Below, piece after piece: positions 32,400-40,857 of a stretch of 64,000 nt of DNA (position 1 is the stretch's first letter; every line of letters starts with the position of its first letter). The position numbers were made by a program, and so were the translations under genes. Source of the DNA: a bacterium (GTDB lineage Bacteria > Myxococcota_A > Polyangia > Nannocystales > Nannocystaceae); the NCBI GenBank assembly GCA_024742475.1, contig JANSYI010000041.1, forward strand, positions 1 to 64,000, read 5' to 3'. The notes beneath the pieces were generated by a model. It did no database searches. It saw nothing but the letters and a program-made list of their open reading frames with translations, and was not told the DNA's origin.

Positions 32400-33429
32400 G
32401 CAGCGACAGCAAGCCCGCGTCGACGAAGGACCGGGCCGTGTCGAGTATGGTCTGGTCGACGGGACGGTACTCGATGCCGAGCGCCTGCTTGGACTTGGTG
32501 TTGTCCAGGCGTCTCTCCACGTCGAGGTTGCGACGAAGGAAATCCCAGCTGAGGCGCTTGTCGAACAAGGCCACCGCATACATCGCGAAGTTGGGCATCT
32601 GGAACCGAGGGACGGGCCGCGAAGGGTGCTCGGCGCGTAGGATGTCGGCGAGCTCGCGCATCGAAACGTTGCGGTTGGAGATGATGTGGCGGCCCTGCGC
32701 GCCCGGTCGAAGCAGCGCCTCGAGGTGTGCCTTGGCCACGTCGCGAACGTCGACGACGCTGAATCGAAACCGCGGCGCCAGCGGAAATTTGCCGCTGAGC
32801 AGGTCGTGCAGGACGTTGGGGGACGAGCGTATGTGGCCCTTGGTAAAGACCGGGCCGAGGACGAGGCCTGGGTTGAGCGTGACGACCCGGTAGTCGCCCT
32901 GCTCGGCGCGCGTCCAGGCCATGCGCTCGGCCATCGCCTTGGAGAGCGGGTAGGGGGCCGTGTGCACCGTGGCCGACTCGTTCCAGTCGTCTTCGTCGAA
33001 TCGGTACGAGGGGTCCTTGGCGTCGTCGATCACCGCCGCGATCGAGGACGTGACGACCACGGTGTGAATGCCCTGCGCCGCGTCGATCGCCTCGAACACG
33101 TTGCGAGTGCCCTCGACGGCGACGTCGACGATGTCGCGCTGGGGGTCCTTGGCGTTGAGGCGGACCGAGGAGGCCGCATGCACCACGGCTTTGCAGCCCG
33201 CGACCGGCTCGTGAAAGTCGCCCTTCTTCATCAGATCGGCGGCCACGAGCTCGAGCCGGTCGGCGCCCTCGAACGCGCGCAGATGCGACGTCTTGGCGTC
33301 GTCGTCGGGGTTGCGCACGGTCGCGCGGACCTCGAAGCCACCCCGGAGGAGCTGCTCGATGATGTGGGATGCGATGTATCCCGAACCGCCGGTCACGAGG
33401 ACGCGGTCGCCAGGCTGCAGGGTCGACAT
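32362..33429 (-). CDS. NAD(P)-dependent epimerase/reductase (extended SDR)
   Basis: The 355-residue Rossmann enzyme starts VLVTGGSGYIASHIIEQLLRGG and has RNVFEAIDAA, the catalytic VTSSIAAV...APYPLSKAMAERMAW (Tyr-x3-Lys), and TLNPGLVLGPVFTKGHIRSS. It is closest to the dihydroflavonol-4-reductase/cinnamoyl-CoA reductase-like group, which in bacteria reduce various carbonyls, including sterol or polyketide intermediates. The substrate is unknown. It overlaps the HemF-like gene at the 3' end in antisense orientation. Confidence 0.85.
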   Translation of the reverse strand: MSTLQPGDRVLVTGGSGYIASHIIEQLLRGGFEVRATVRNPDDDAKTSHLRAFEGADRLELVAADLMKKGDFHEPVAGCKAVVHAASSVRLNAKDPQRDIVDVAVEGTRNVFEAIDAAQGIHTVVVTSSIAAVIDDAKDPSYRFDEDDWNESATVHTAPYPLSKAMAERMAWTRAEQGDYRVVTLNPGLVLGPVFTKGHIRSSPNVLHDLLSGKFPLAPRFRFSVVDVRDVAKAHLEALLRPGAQGRHIISNRNVSMRELADILRAEHPSRPVPRFQMPNFAMYAVALFDKRLSWDFLRRNLDVERRLDNTKSKQALGIEYRPVDQTILDTARSFVDAGLLSLLSAVRGWPRSWE

Positions 33430-33468
33430 GACCCCGACCCTGTCGCACCTGCCCGGCGAGGGCAACCG

Positions 33469-34158
33469 TCAGCGCGGCTTGGGTTGCACGCAGACCACCC
33501 TTGCGATCTCCTGGTCGAGCCAAGGCGCGGAGCGGCGGGTGCGAGGATCGTGTACGTAGATCGTGTCGCCGTGCGGCCCACGCTGACGCGTCCAGAACGC
33601 CTCGGAAGGGGCCGCCTTGCCGCGTTGAATCTCTCGCGCTTCGCCGCGCGAGGGCAGTCGCCAGCCACCGACGCCGTCGATCTGCAGGCTGCTGCACGCC
33701 GCCTTGGCGTCATTCCATCCGGCTTCTTCTCCGCCGCCCGAGAGGGTGGCGAAGCTCTCGCGCGAGGCTTTGACTCGGCCGTCGGCCAGCGCGCTGCGCA
33801 ACCCCGACGCCGCGCGGGCGGCTCTGCGGGCGGCGGCGGCCGACAGCGGCTTGGGCGGCTTCGGCGCTCGCTTCGGTTTGGCGGCGACGGCCGGGGCAGG
33901 GGGAGGGGTGAGGATCGATGCGTCGGGCTGCTCGGGCGCGACCGGTGCCGGCCTGACCGGAGCCTCGGGCGCTTCGACCTGGGGCGCTTCGTCCTGGGCA
34001 GCGTCCGGGGACTTCGGGGCGTCGGCCGCGGCCGCGAGCGACATGCGTGCGGCGGCAGCCGAGGAGGGGGGCGGTGTGTCTTCGTGCGGCTGCTTTCCGC
34101 CGCTGAGCACCAAGAGCCCGACCCCGGCGAGCGAGAGCACGGGGAGGACGCGCGTCAT
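33469..34158 (-). CDS. Membrane-anchored protein with Lcl-like C-terminal domain
   Basis: The 229-residue protein has a single N-terminal hydrophobic segment (VLPVLSLAGVGLLVLSGG) and a long Ala/Pro/Lys-rich spacer. A C-terminal domain (about 140-229) has GWNDAKAACSSLQIDGVGGWRLPSRGEAREIQRG, the DUF1566/Lcl-type pattern found in secreted and fibrous proteins. The spacer resembles TonB-like envelope-spanning segments. Function unknown. ATG 34158 gives the clean anchor; the frame remains open to 34281. Confidence 0.65.
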   Translation of the reverse strand: MTRVLPVLSLAGVGLLVLSGGKQPHEDTPPPSSAAAARMSLAAAADAPKSPDAAQDEAPQVEAPEAPVRPAPVAPEQPDASILTPPPAPAVAAKPKRAPKPPKPLSAAAARRAARAASGLRSALADGRVKASRESFATLSGGGEEAGWNDAKAACSSLQIDGVGGWRLPSRGEAREIQRGKAAPSEAFWTRQRGPHGDTIYVHDPRTRRSAPWLDQEIARVVCVQPKPR

Positions 34159-34311
34159 CAGCGTCGAGGCGGGCTGGTCGTCAGCCTCGTTCACGAAGCC
34201 GAGCCAAGTACGGGCCGGGGTCTCTCGGGTGAACGGGAGCACGACTTGGGTTTTGGCTGCTGCGGGTGACAGCCACGTCACGCCCCGGCGAAACAGCTGT
34301 GGCGAATCGAG

Positions 34312-34947
34312 CTACGGCGCCTTCATCTGCCCGCCGAGGACCTGTGCGTTGGCATCGACCGGCTTCGGCTCGTGGGGCACGGCGATCTCTCCGTCGTACA
34401 TCTGCTCGGGCTCGGGAACTTCGATGGCGCCCGCGAGCGGCGGTGGCGGGGCCTTTTCGACCTTTTCGATCGGCATCTCGCCCTCGACCATCTCGAGCGG
34501 CTCGGTGTCCGGTTTGTTGCAGGGCTCCTTCTCGTCGAGATCGGGGGCGACCATGCCTCCGGCCGGGATCTCGATCGGATCGACGATCGGGGCTTCGCCG
34601 ACCACGTGCTCCTGGTCGCCATGGGGTGTACATGCGGCCAGTGCGGCGGCGAGGCCCAGCCCGGCCGCTGCGGCGGCGGGCCGTCGGAGCAGCGCAGTGA
34701 GGGGGACGACCTGCGGGTCGGGCTGGAACTGCACGACGCCGTTCTTGTCGCGAGCGTAGGTCACGCACAGCGTCTCCCCGGCGTGCTCGCGCAGGAACGC
34801 GCGGGCGGCCGACTCGGTCATGGTCGAGAGGTTGTGGACGTTCTTGCTGCAATGGCTGCAGTGGCTGACCTTCGACCCCCGGTCGTAGCCGATCGCATCG
34901 AGGTCGATGGGGCAGGGACCGGTGATTGGGAGCTTCGAGCTGTCCAT
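34312..34947 (-). CDS. Cys-motif protein with internal membrane segment
   Basis: The 211-residue protein begins with a small putative metal-binding region (PCPIDLDA...HCSHCSKNVHNLSTMTESAARAFLREHAGETLCV), with Cys pairs and a VHNLS motif seen in bacterial envelope regulators. It has one hydrophobic segment (PAAAAAGLGLAAALAACTPHG) and then a Pro/Glu-rich periplasmic tail. The N-terminal part should be cytoplasmic and the tail outside. It diverges from a Ser/Thr kinase gene with 85 bp between. I do not recognise the function. Confidence 0.65.
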   Translation of the reverse strand: MDSSKLPITGPCPIDLDAIGYDRGSKVSHCSHCSKNVHNLSTMTESAARAFLREHAGETLCVTYARDKNGVVQFQPDPQVVPLTALLRRPAAAAAGLGLAAALAACTPHGDQEHVVGEAPIVDPIEIPAGGMVAPDLDEKEPCNKPDTEPLEMVEGEMPIEKVEKAPPPPLAGAIEVPEPEQMYDGEIAVPHEPKPVDANAQVLGGQMKAP

Positions 34948-35032
34948 CGTGGGTGTCGGCACGCATGGCAGCCCGATTCGGTCTGCCCGCGGCGAACTTT
35001 TTCGTTGGCCTCGTGCGGTATCGTGATCCGCG

Positions 35033-36514
35033 GTGGCGGACTCCACGACGGGCACGTTCGAGCCTGGCCGAATCTTCGAGGGCAAGTACCGCGTCGACCG
35101 GCTGCTTGGTCGCGGCGGCATGGGCGAGGTGTACGCCGCGACGCACCTCCTGCTCGACAAGCCGGTCGCGATCAAGGTCCTCGTCGCCGAGTACGCGTCC
35201 GACAAGACGATGGTCGGCCGGATGATTCGCGAGGCCCGGGCCGCAGGCGCGACCGGGCATCCGAACATCGCCTTGGTGACCGACATGGGCTGGACCGGCG
35301 ACCGCCCGTTCATCGTGATGGAGCTGCTCGAGGGGGAGACGCTGCACGACCGGGTGCAGCGGGGCCGAGTGCCGCTCGACCAAGCGCTGCCGTGGATGGA
35401 TCAGCTCCTCGACGCGCTCGAGGCCGTGCACGCCAAGGGGTTGGTGCACCGCGACCTCAAGCCGGCCAACCTCATGCTCAGCCCAGGGCGCGACGGTCGT
35501 ATCGGCGTCAAGGTGCTCGACTTCGGTATCTCGAAGGATCTCAACGAGGATGTGGCGGCGACCGATCACACGGGCACCGGCCAGATCATCGGGACGCCGC
35601 GCGCCATGGCGCCCGAGCAGGCCAAGGCGCTGTCGGATGTCGATGCCCGCGCCGACATTCACGCTGCGGGCTCGGTGCTCTACACGATGCTCTGTGGCGA
35701 GTCACCGTTCGCCGGGCCCACGGTGATGGCGGTGCTCGCGAGGCTCCTCGAGGGACGCTACGAGCCGGCGTCCTCGATCAACCCGGCGACTCCACCGGAC
35801 ATCGACACCATCCTCGCCAAGGCGCTCGCGGTCGAGCCTGCTCATCGCTACCAGAGCGCCCGCGAGATGAGGCTCGCGCTGGCAGAGGTTCGCAAGAAGC
35901 TCGCCGAGGGCGTGGCGTTCACGTCGGCCGGGCCACCGTCGGTGCAAGCCGACGTCGACCTCCCGCGAGAGCGAACGCTTCCGACCCCAGCGGCGCCCGT
36001 CCCCACGCACGTTCCTGGGCCGACGCTGACGTCGGTCGCCGAGTCCACGCACAACGTGCAGACGGGGACGACCGGCGGCGCGCAGCCGCTGGAGCTCGAC
36101 GTGCCCGACGACTGGCAGGCTGGTCACTCGGCGCCTCCGAGGGCGCAGCCGCGACGACGCAGCTCCATCAACTGGGGCTGGTGGGCCATGGTCTTGGTCC
36201 TGGCGGGCGTGGGTGTGGGGGCCTGGCTCAACTGGGACGCGTTGACGGGGGCTTCGGCCGAGCTGATCGAGGCTGGCTCGGGTTCGGCCTCCGGCGAGCC
36301 GGTGCTCATCCTCGTCGACACTACGCCCAAGGACGCGATCGTCTTCGTCGACGGTGTTCAAGACGACGCGAGGCCGCTGCAGATTCCGCGCTCCGAGACG
36401 CCCGTGAAGCTCCGCATCGTCGCCGAAGGCTATGAGCCGCGCGTCATGCAGGTCGTGCCGTCATCGACGCGCCGGCTCACCGTGGCGCTCGACCGCGCAA
36501 AGCAGAAGCGCTAG
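35033..36514 (+). CDS. Membrane Ser/Thr protein kinase with PEGA-like domain
   Basis: The 493-residue kinase has the Hanks-type domain at about 17-285: LGRGGMGEVYAA, AIKVL (Lys), HRDLKPANLML, DFGISK and GTPRAMAPEQAK, where an Arg-Ala replaces the usual Tyr-Met. A Pro/Thr-rich linker and a transmembrane helix (WWAMVLVLAGVGVGAWL) lead to an outer PEGA-like domain (LILVDTTPKDAIVFVDGVQ, RIVAEGYEPRV). It probably senses the envelope and phosphorylates cytoplasmic targets. GTG 35033 is the start. It converges on a TPR gene 12 bp downstream. Confidence 0.9.
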   Translation: MADSTTGTFEPGRIFEGKYRVDRLLGRGGMGEVYAATHLLLDKPVAIKVLVAEYASDKTMVGRMIREARAAGATGHPNIALVTDMGWTGDRPFIVMELLEGETLHDRVQRGRVPLDQALPWMDQLLDALEAVHAKGLVHRDLKPANLMLSPGRDGRIGVKVLDFGISKDLNEDVAATDHTGTGQIIGTPRAMAPEQAKALSDVDARADIHAAGSVLYTMLCGESPFAGPTVMAVLARLLEGRYEPASSINPATPPDIDTILAKALAVEPAHRYQSAREMRLALAEVRKKLAEGVAFTSAGPPSVQADVDLPRERTLPTPAAPVPTHVPGPTLTSVAESTHNVQTGTTGGAQPLELDVPDDWQAGHSAPPRAQPRRRSSINWGWWAMVLVLAGVGVGAWLNWDALTGASAELIEAGSGSASGEPVLILVDTTPKDAIVFVDGVQDDARPLQIPRSETPVKLRIVAEGYEPRVMQVVPSSTRRLTVALDRAKQKR

Positions 36515-36526
36515 CGGTTCGCCTCT

Positions 36527-37552
36527 CTAGAGGTCGGCGAGGTCTCGCAGGTTGAACTGCTTGGTGACCATGGTCAGCTCGCTGACCTCGAGGATGTCGA
36601 GCTCGCGAACCATCGTGTAGTCGGGCTCGTCGAAATCGCCGGGGACGACCTCGACGAACTCGGAGAGATCGAGGGCCGGGATGTCCTCGTCGCGCGTGCG
36701 GACGGCCGGACGCGGCGGCGGAGGCGGGTCGAAGGACCGCTTGACGCTGAGCAGGCGCGCGTTGTTGGGATTCCATCCCAGGCCGCGTTCGACGAGGCGC
36801 TTGGCTTCGTCCTTGGACGCCTGCTGGGAGAGCATCACGGCCAGCCGAGCGACGACCTCGGCGGCTTTGTCCTTGCGACCGAGCTCGGCGAAGGTCTCGG
36901 CCATCCTCTCGAGCGCGTCGGCGTCGCCGGGACGCTCATCGAGCAGCCGCTGAATCGTCATGGCGGCCCGGTGCAGATCCTTGCGCTGCAGGTGCGCCCG
37001 CATCAGCATGCGCAGCGTGGCGACGTCGGTGGGGCGGTGCTCGAGCAGCTGCTCGGCGACGAAGACGAACCCATCCCATGCTTCGTCGCGGAACAGCTCG
37101 GTCGAAGCCTCCTCGAGGCACTTCATCATCTCGCCGTGTTTGCCGAGGTTGATGTACCAGTCGAGGACCTGCCGCCAGCGGGCCGGGGTCGGTTCGGCGA
37201 GCGCGGCGAGGCGGTAGGCGTGCAGGCCGACCTCGACCCGGCCGTGCTGCAGCGCGATATTGGCGGCGTGGTCGAGCGTGGCGGCGGCCTCCCGCCGGCG
37301 ACCCGAGCGGTACTGCATCTCGCCGACCTTGAGCTGAGTGTCGGAGAGCGGACCTTCGAGGCGCACGATCTCGGCGTAGGCACGAAGCGCGTTGCGGAAA
37401 TTGCCACGTTCCTCGGCCCGCGCGGCGGCCGTCCGGTACATGCCAATGGCCGGCGCGGTCTGGCCCTGGGCGAGGAATGAGGCGGCCTGCGCCATGTGAA
37501 CCTCGAAGTCGGACTGCTGCTGGGGCAGGGGTGGTGACGCGTATCGAGCCAT
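36527..37552 (-). CDS. TPR-repeat cytoplasmic protein
   Basis: The 341-residue protein has at least six TPR-like repeats (AASFLAQGQTAPAIGMYRTAAARAEERG, ALRAYAEIVRLEG, KVGEMQYRSGRRREAAATLDHAANIALQHG, AAMTIQRLLDERPGDADALERMAETFAELGR). A Pro-rich segment and an acidic tail (DEDIPALDLSEFVEVVPGDFDEPDY) follow, resembling substrates and scaffolds of myxobacterial kinases. There is no signal peptide. It likely mediates protein contacts and may be a target of the neighbouring kinase; that is inference. Confidence 0.8.
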   Translation of the reverse strand: MARYASPPLPQQQSDFEVHMAQAASFLAQGQTAPAIGMYRTAAARAEERGNFRNALRAYAEIVRLEGPLSDTQLKVGEMQYRSGRRREAAATLDHAANIALQHGRVEVGLHAYRLAALAEPTPARWRQVLDWYINLGKHGEMMKCLEEASTELFRDEAWDGFVFVAEQLLEHRPTDVATLRMLMRAHLQRKDLHRAAMTIQRLLDERPGDADALERMAETFAELGRKDKAAEVVARLAVMLSQQASKDEAKRLVERGLGWNPNNARLLSVKRSFDPPPPPRPAVRTRDEDIPALDLSEFVEVVPGDFDEPDYTMVRELDILEVSELTMVTKQFNLRDLADL

Positions 37553-37716
37553 GCGTGGGACTCCGAGAGTTGAGCACCGCGGCGGCCGGTCAGCGCGGTG
37601 CCTGGAGTCTATCAGCGAGATCGCCTCGGCGGCGCGTCGAAATCGAGCGCGGATCCGTCGCGAGGGTGGCCCGTCTTCGGCCTGAAAGGGGCGTGGTACC
37701 GGACGATGACCCAGAC

Positions 37717-39291
37717 ATGCATCGCGCGCTGCCGTCGTTGGCCTGGGCCTTCCTCATGCTACCTGGTTGCGGGGACGCACCTCTCGCTGATGAGCCGCTG
37801 GGGGGCGGCCAAGGCGGATCCGGAGGTGCTGTCGACCCGTCGGCCTCGGGGGACGCTGACGGGACGGGAGGGTCGGAAGACCCGACCAGCGGCGGCAGCG
37901 CGGGCGGTGCGTCTTCCGATGGACCGGACGAAGACGGAGAGTCCTCGTCGGGCATGACCGGCGGCGAGTACGTCGACGGGGCGTGCGGTGACGGCCTGAT
38001 TGACGATGGCGAGTCGTGTGACGACGGCAACGTGCAATCGGGCGATGGCTGCGAATCGGACTGCACCGAGACGATCGGTGTCGCCGCGTTCTCCGCTGGT
38101 GGCGCGCATACCTGTGCCCTCTCGTTCGAAGGCACCGTTCGCTGCTTCGGCGACAACACCTTCGGCCAGCTCGGCGCGGGCCACACCGACACCATCGGGG
38201 ACGACGAGACGCCGCTCGAGTCCGACTACTTGGTCAAGCTCCCGCGCATCACCCAGCTTTCCGCGGGCCGCAACCACACCTGCGCCATCTCGGTCGACCA
38301 CGACGTCTACTGCTGGGGCGCCAACGAGTCGGGGCAGCTCGGTCAAGGCCACCGCAACCACTGGGCCGACCAAGTGGACGAGGCCCCGCTTCGGGTCGAC
38401 CTCGGTGGGGCCGTCTCGGGGGTCGCTGCTGGAGCGTCGCACACGTGCGCGCTGCTCTACGGCGGTGAGGTCCGCTGCTGGGGCGCCGGGGATGCCGGGC
38501 AGCTCGGCCACGGCGACGGCTTCGGAGGCATCGTCGGATCGGGCGACGCGCCCTATCCCGACGTCCTCGACGCGCCCCCGGTGGAGCTCGACGGCGCGGT
38601 GATCCGTACGCTCTCCGCGGGACTCGACCACACGTGTGCCGTCGACGCGCTCGGTGACGCATACTGTTGGGGCGAGGGGTCCGGCGGTCGGCTGGGCAAC
38701 GCGAGCCCCGACCCGGTCGGAATCGACGAGGCTCCAGCACGCGAAGGCGTCGTGGCCTTCGACGCGACCGTCGGTGGTATCGGTGCGGGCGCCTCGCACT
38801 CGTGTCTGATCGCCCACGAGGACCGGAGCCTCCACTGCTTCGGTGCGAACGCCCATGGCGAGCTCGGACTCGGCCACACGAAATCCGTCGGTGACAACGA
38901 GGCGTTGGGTGACTTCGGCGTCGAGTTCGGGGCCGAGCAGATCCTCTCCGTCGCGCTCTCCGACAGCTCGACGTGCGCGCTGACGACCCACGACACCGTG
39001 TTCTGCTGGGGTCGCGGGGACAACGGCCAGCTGGGCTACGGGTCCGCGCAGAGCGTTGGCGACGACGAGTTGCCGCGCGAGTGGGACGGCTTCGGGCCCG
39101 TGAAGCTCTCGCGGGCGGCGACGCAGATCGACGCCGGCAGTGAGCACGTCTGTGCGCGCACCGATGACGCACGCTTGCGCTGCTGGGGCCGCGCAGATCT
39201 CGGCCAGCTCGGACAGGGCCACTTGGGCTCCGAGTTCCACGGCGACCAGAGCGGGGAGATCGAGCCGCTGGTGGTGCGAGTGTTCCGCTAG
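37717..39291 (+). CDS. RCC1-repeat lipoprotein
   Basis: The 524-residue surface protein has a lipobox (FLMLPGCGDAP) and a Gly/Ser/Asp linker. It has one DUF4215-type Cys repeat (CGDGLIDDGESCDDGNVQSGDGCESDC) and then RCC1-like propeller repeats with the motif HTCAL...VRCFGDNTFGQLGAG, HTCAI...VYCWGANESGQLGQG, and so on, at least six times. In myxobacteria such proteins are common on the cell surface with unknown ligands. Each blade has two Cys that may form a disulfide. ATG 37717 is selected by the signal. Confidence 0.85.
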   Translation: MHRALPSLAWAFLMLPGCGDAPLADEPLGGGQGGSGGAVDPSASGDADGTGGSEDPTSGGSAGGASSDGPDEDGESSSGMTGGEYVDGACGDGLIDDGESCDDGNVQSGDGCESDCTETIGVAAFSAGGAHTCALSFEGTVRCFGDNTFGQLGAGHTDTIGDDETPLESDYLVKLPRITQLSAGRNHTCAISVDHDVYCWGANESGQLGQGHRNHWADQVDEAPLRVDLGGAVSGVAAGASHTCALLYGGEVRCWGAGDAGQLGHGDGFGGIVGSGDAPYPDVLDAPPVELDGAVIRTLSAGLDHTCAVDALGDAYCWGEGSGGRLGNASPDPVGIDEAPAREGVVAFDATVGGIGAGASHSCLIAHEDRSLHCFGANAHGELGLGHTKSVGDNEALGDFGVEFGAEQILSVALSDSSTCALTTHDTVFCWGRGDNGQLGYGSAQSVGDDELPREWDGFGPVKLSRAATQIDAGSEHVCARTDDARLRCWGRADLGQLGQGHLGSEFHGDQSGEIEPLVVRVFR

Positions 39292-39294
39292 CAG

Positions 39295-39852
39295 CTAGAG
39301 CTTTCGACCTTGCAACACGCGGCGGCGCTTCTTCCTCTTGCCCGCCGCGTTTCGTTTGACCTGCAGCGTGGCGTTGTAGTGCGCAGAGGCGAGCTTCCAG
39401 CCGAGGTTGTTGAAGTCGACGACGGGGGCACCGAGCGGACCGGCGCTCGTTCGCAGGCGATAGAGCACCGACCCCCCGCGGTCGGCCGCCGCCTTTTCGA
39501 ACACCAGCGACGTACCCTCTTCGAAGCTCACCGCGATCCAGTCGTCGCCCCAGTCGGTGGCGATGCCCGGGGTGCCTCGACGGATGACGACCTGCTCGAT
39601 CAGTCGGCCCCGCCGCACGATGATGCGGCCGCCGCTGATGTTCTCGTCGCGGGACTTTGCGTCGCGCTCGAGGACGATGCGATGCGCGGCGAAGTACTGC
39701 AGAGAGTCTTCCGCGGCCTCGCGCTTCGTCGCGTCTTCCATGCCCGCGCTGCCTTCGAGGCCGTCGCGAATCGACTGTGAAAAGTAGACCCGTCTCGTGC
39801 AGCCTGCGCTGAACAAGAGGAGGCCAAGGACCAGCCAACGTCGTGCCACCAT
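39295..39852 (-). CDS. Lipoprotein of unknown function
   Basis: The 185-residue protein has a lipoprotein signal (WLVLGLLLFSAGCTRR). The mature part contains DENISGGRIIVRRGRLIEQVVIRRGTPGI, GDDWIAVSFEEGTSLVFE and a basic C-terminal patch (VKRNAAGKRKKRRRVLQGRK). I do not recognise the family; it looks like a beta-rich periplasmic protein. Its stop and that of the RCC1 gene lie 3 bp apart. ATG 39852 is set by the signal peptide. Confidence 0.65.
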   Translation of the reverse strand: MVARRWLVLGLLLFSAGCTRRVYFSQSIRDGLEGSAGMEDATKREAAEDSLQYFAAHRIVLERDAKSRDENISGGRIIVRRGRLIEQVVIRRGTPGIATDWGDDWIAVSFEEGTSLVFEKAAADRGGSVLYRLRTSAGPLGAPVVDFNNLGWKLASAHYNATLQVKRNAAGKRKKRRRVLQGRKL

Positions 39853-39945
39853 CGAGAGCAAAGGTGCGGCGCCCCCTGCGGGACGGCCAGCGAGGTGGAG
39901 CACACGGTGATCCACTGCACCCGGGGTGTGGGGTTCATGCAACGC

Positions 39946-40857
39946 TCAGCTCCGCGTGTTACCGAGCTCGAGCGACGCGTGACTCTGTCCGGGCCCCGGC
40001 ACGTCATACCAAGGCAGGCCGACGAGATCGTTGCGTTCGAGTTCGGCGATCACCTCGGCGCCGATCAACACGATGATCGCCGCGACCTCGAGGCTCAGAA
40101 GCAGCACCACGACCGTGGTGAGCGATCCGTAGATCACCTCGACCAAGGAGAGGTTGGCGAAGTACCACGCGAGCGCCGAGCGGGCGGCCTCCCACAGGAC
40201 GGCGGCGACCGTACCTCCGACGAACGCGCGGCGGAGCTTGACGTTGACGCCGGGCAGGACCCAATAGAACGAGGTGAGCAGGAGGACCAGCCCGCCGAAG
40301 CCCAGCAGCTTGATCAGCGGGATGCTCATCTCGGGGCCGCCGAGCTGTCGGCCGAAGAGCATGATGCCCGCGCGGGGTAGAGTGTCGAGCGCGACCATCA
40401 ACCCGGTGAGCAGGAAGATGACCGCCGTCATCACGCTGACGTAGCCCAGAGGCAGCACGGCCGAGACCCACCACCTTCGTTGGTCGCTCGGACGGTCGCG
40501 ATGGAAGATGCTGGCCATCGCGTCCTCGAGCATGCGAAAGGCGAGCGAGCTGAAGATGAGCATCGCCCCGAGCCCGACGGTCCCCACGACCTCTTTCTGG
40601 CCCAGGAACGCCTCGAACGCGGAAGTGAGGTCTTCGGCACGACCGGGGAGGATGGTCTGGGCTTGGGCGCCGAGCGTGGTCATCAACTGCTGCTCGTCGA
40701 AGACGGTCGAGAGCACGACGAGGATCAGCGCAATGAGCGGGACCATCGAGAGCAGAGCGTTGTAGCCGAGGGCGCCGGCGAGCATGAGGCCGTTGTTGCG
40801 GCGAAAGTTGCCCAAGATCCGCCGAAGGAAGCGGAACAGGCGCCCAATTCTGCTCAC
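39946..40857 (-). CDS. YihY/BrkB-family membrane protein
   Basis: The 303-residue polytopic protein matches YihY/virulence-factor BrkB: NGLMLAGALGYNALLSMVPLIALILVVLS at the start, LIFSSLAFRMLEDAMASIFH, WVSAVLPLGYVSVMTAVIFLLTGLMVAL and LWEAARSALAWYFANLSLVEVIYGSLTTVVVLLLSLEVAAIIVLIGAE. Six hydrophobic segments are visible. The function of the family is not settled (early links to RNase BN are wrong). The GTG at 40857 overlaps the methyltransferase gene stop (GTGA). Confidence 0.9.
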   Translation of the reverse strand: MSRIGRLFRFLRRILGNFRRNNGLMLAGALGYNALLSMVPLIALILVVLSTVFDEQQLMTTLGAQAQTILPGRAEDLTSAFEAFLGQKEVVGTVGLGAMLIFSSLAFRMLEDAMASIFHRDRPSDQRRWWVSAVLPLGYVSVMTAVIFLLTGLMVALDTLPRAGIMLFGRQLGGPEMSIPLIKLLGFGGLVLLLTSFYWVLPGVNVKLRRAFVGGTVAAVLWEAARSALAWYFANLSLVEVIYGSLTTVVVLLLSLEVAAIIVLIGAEVIAELERNDLVGLPWYDVPGPGQSHASLELGNTRS

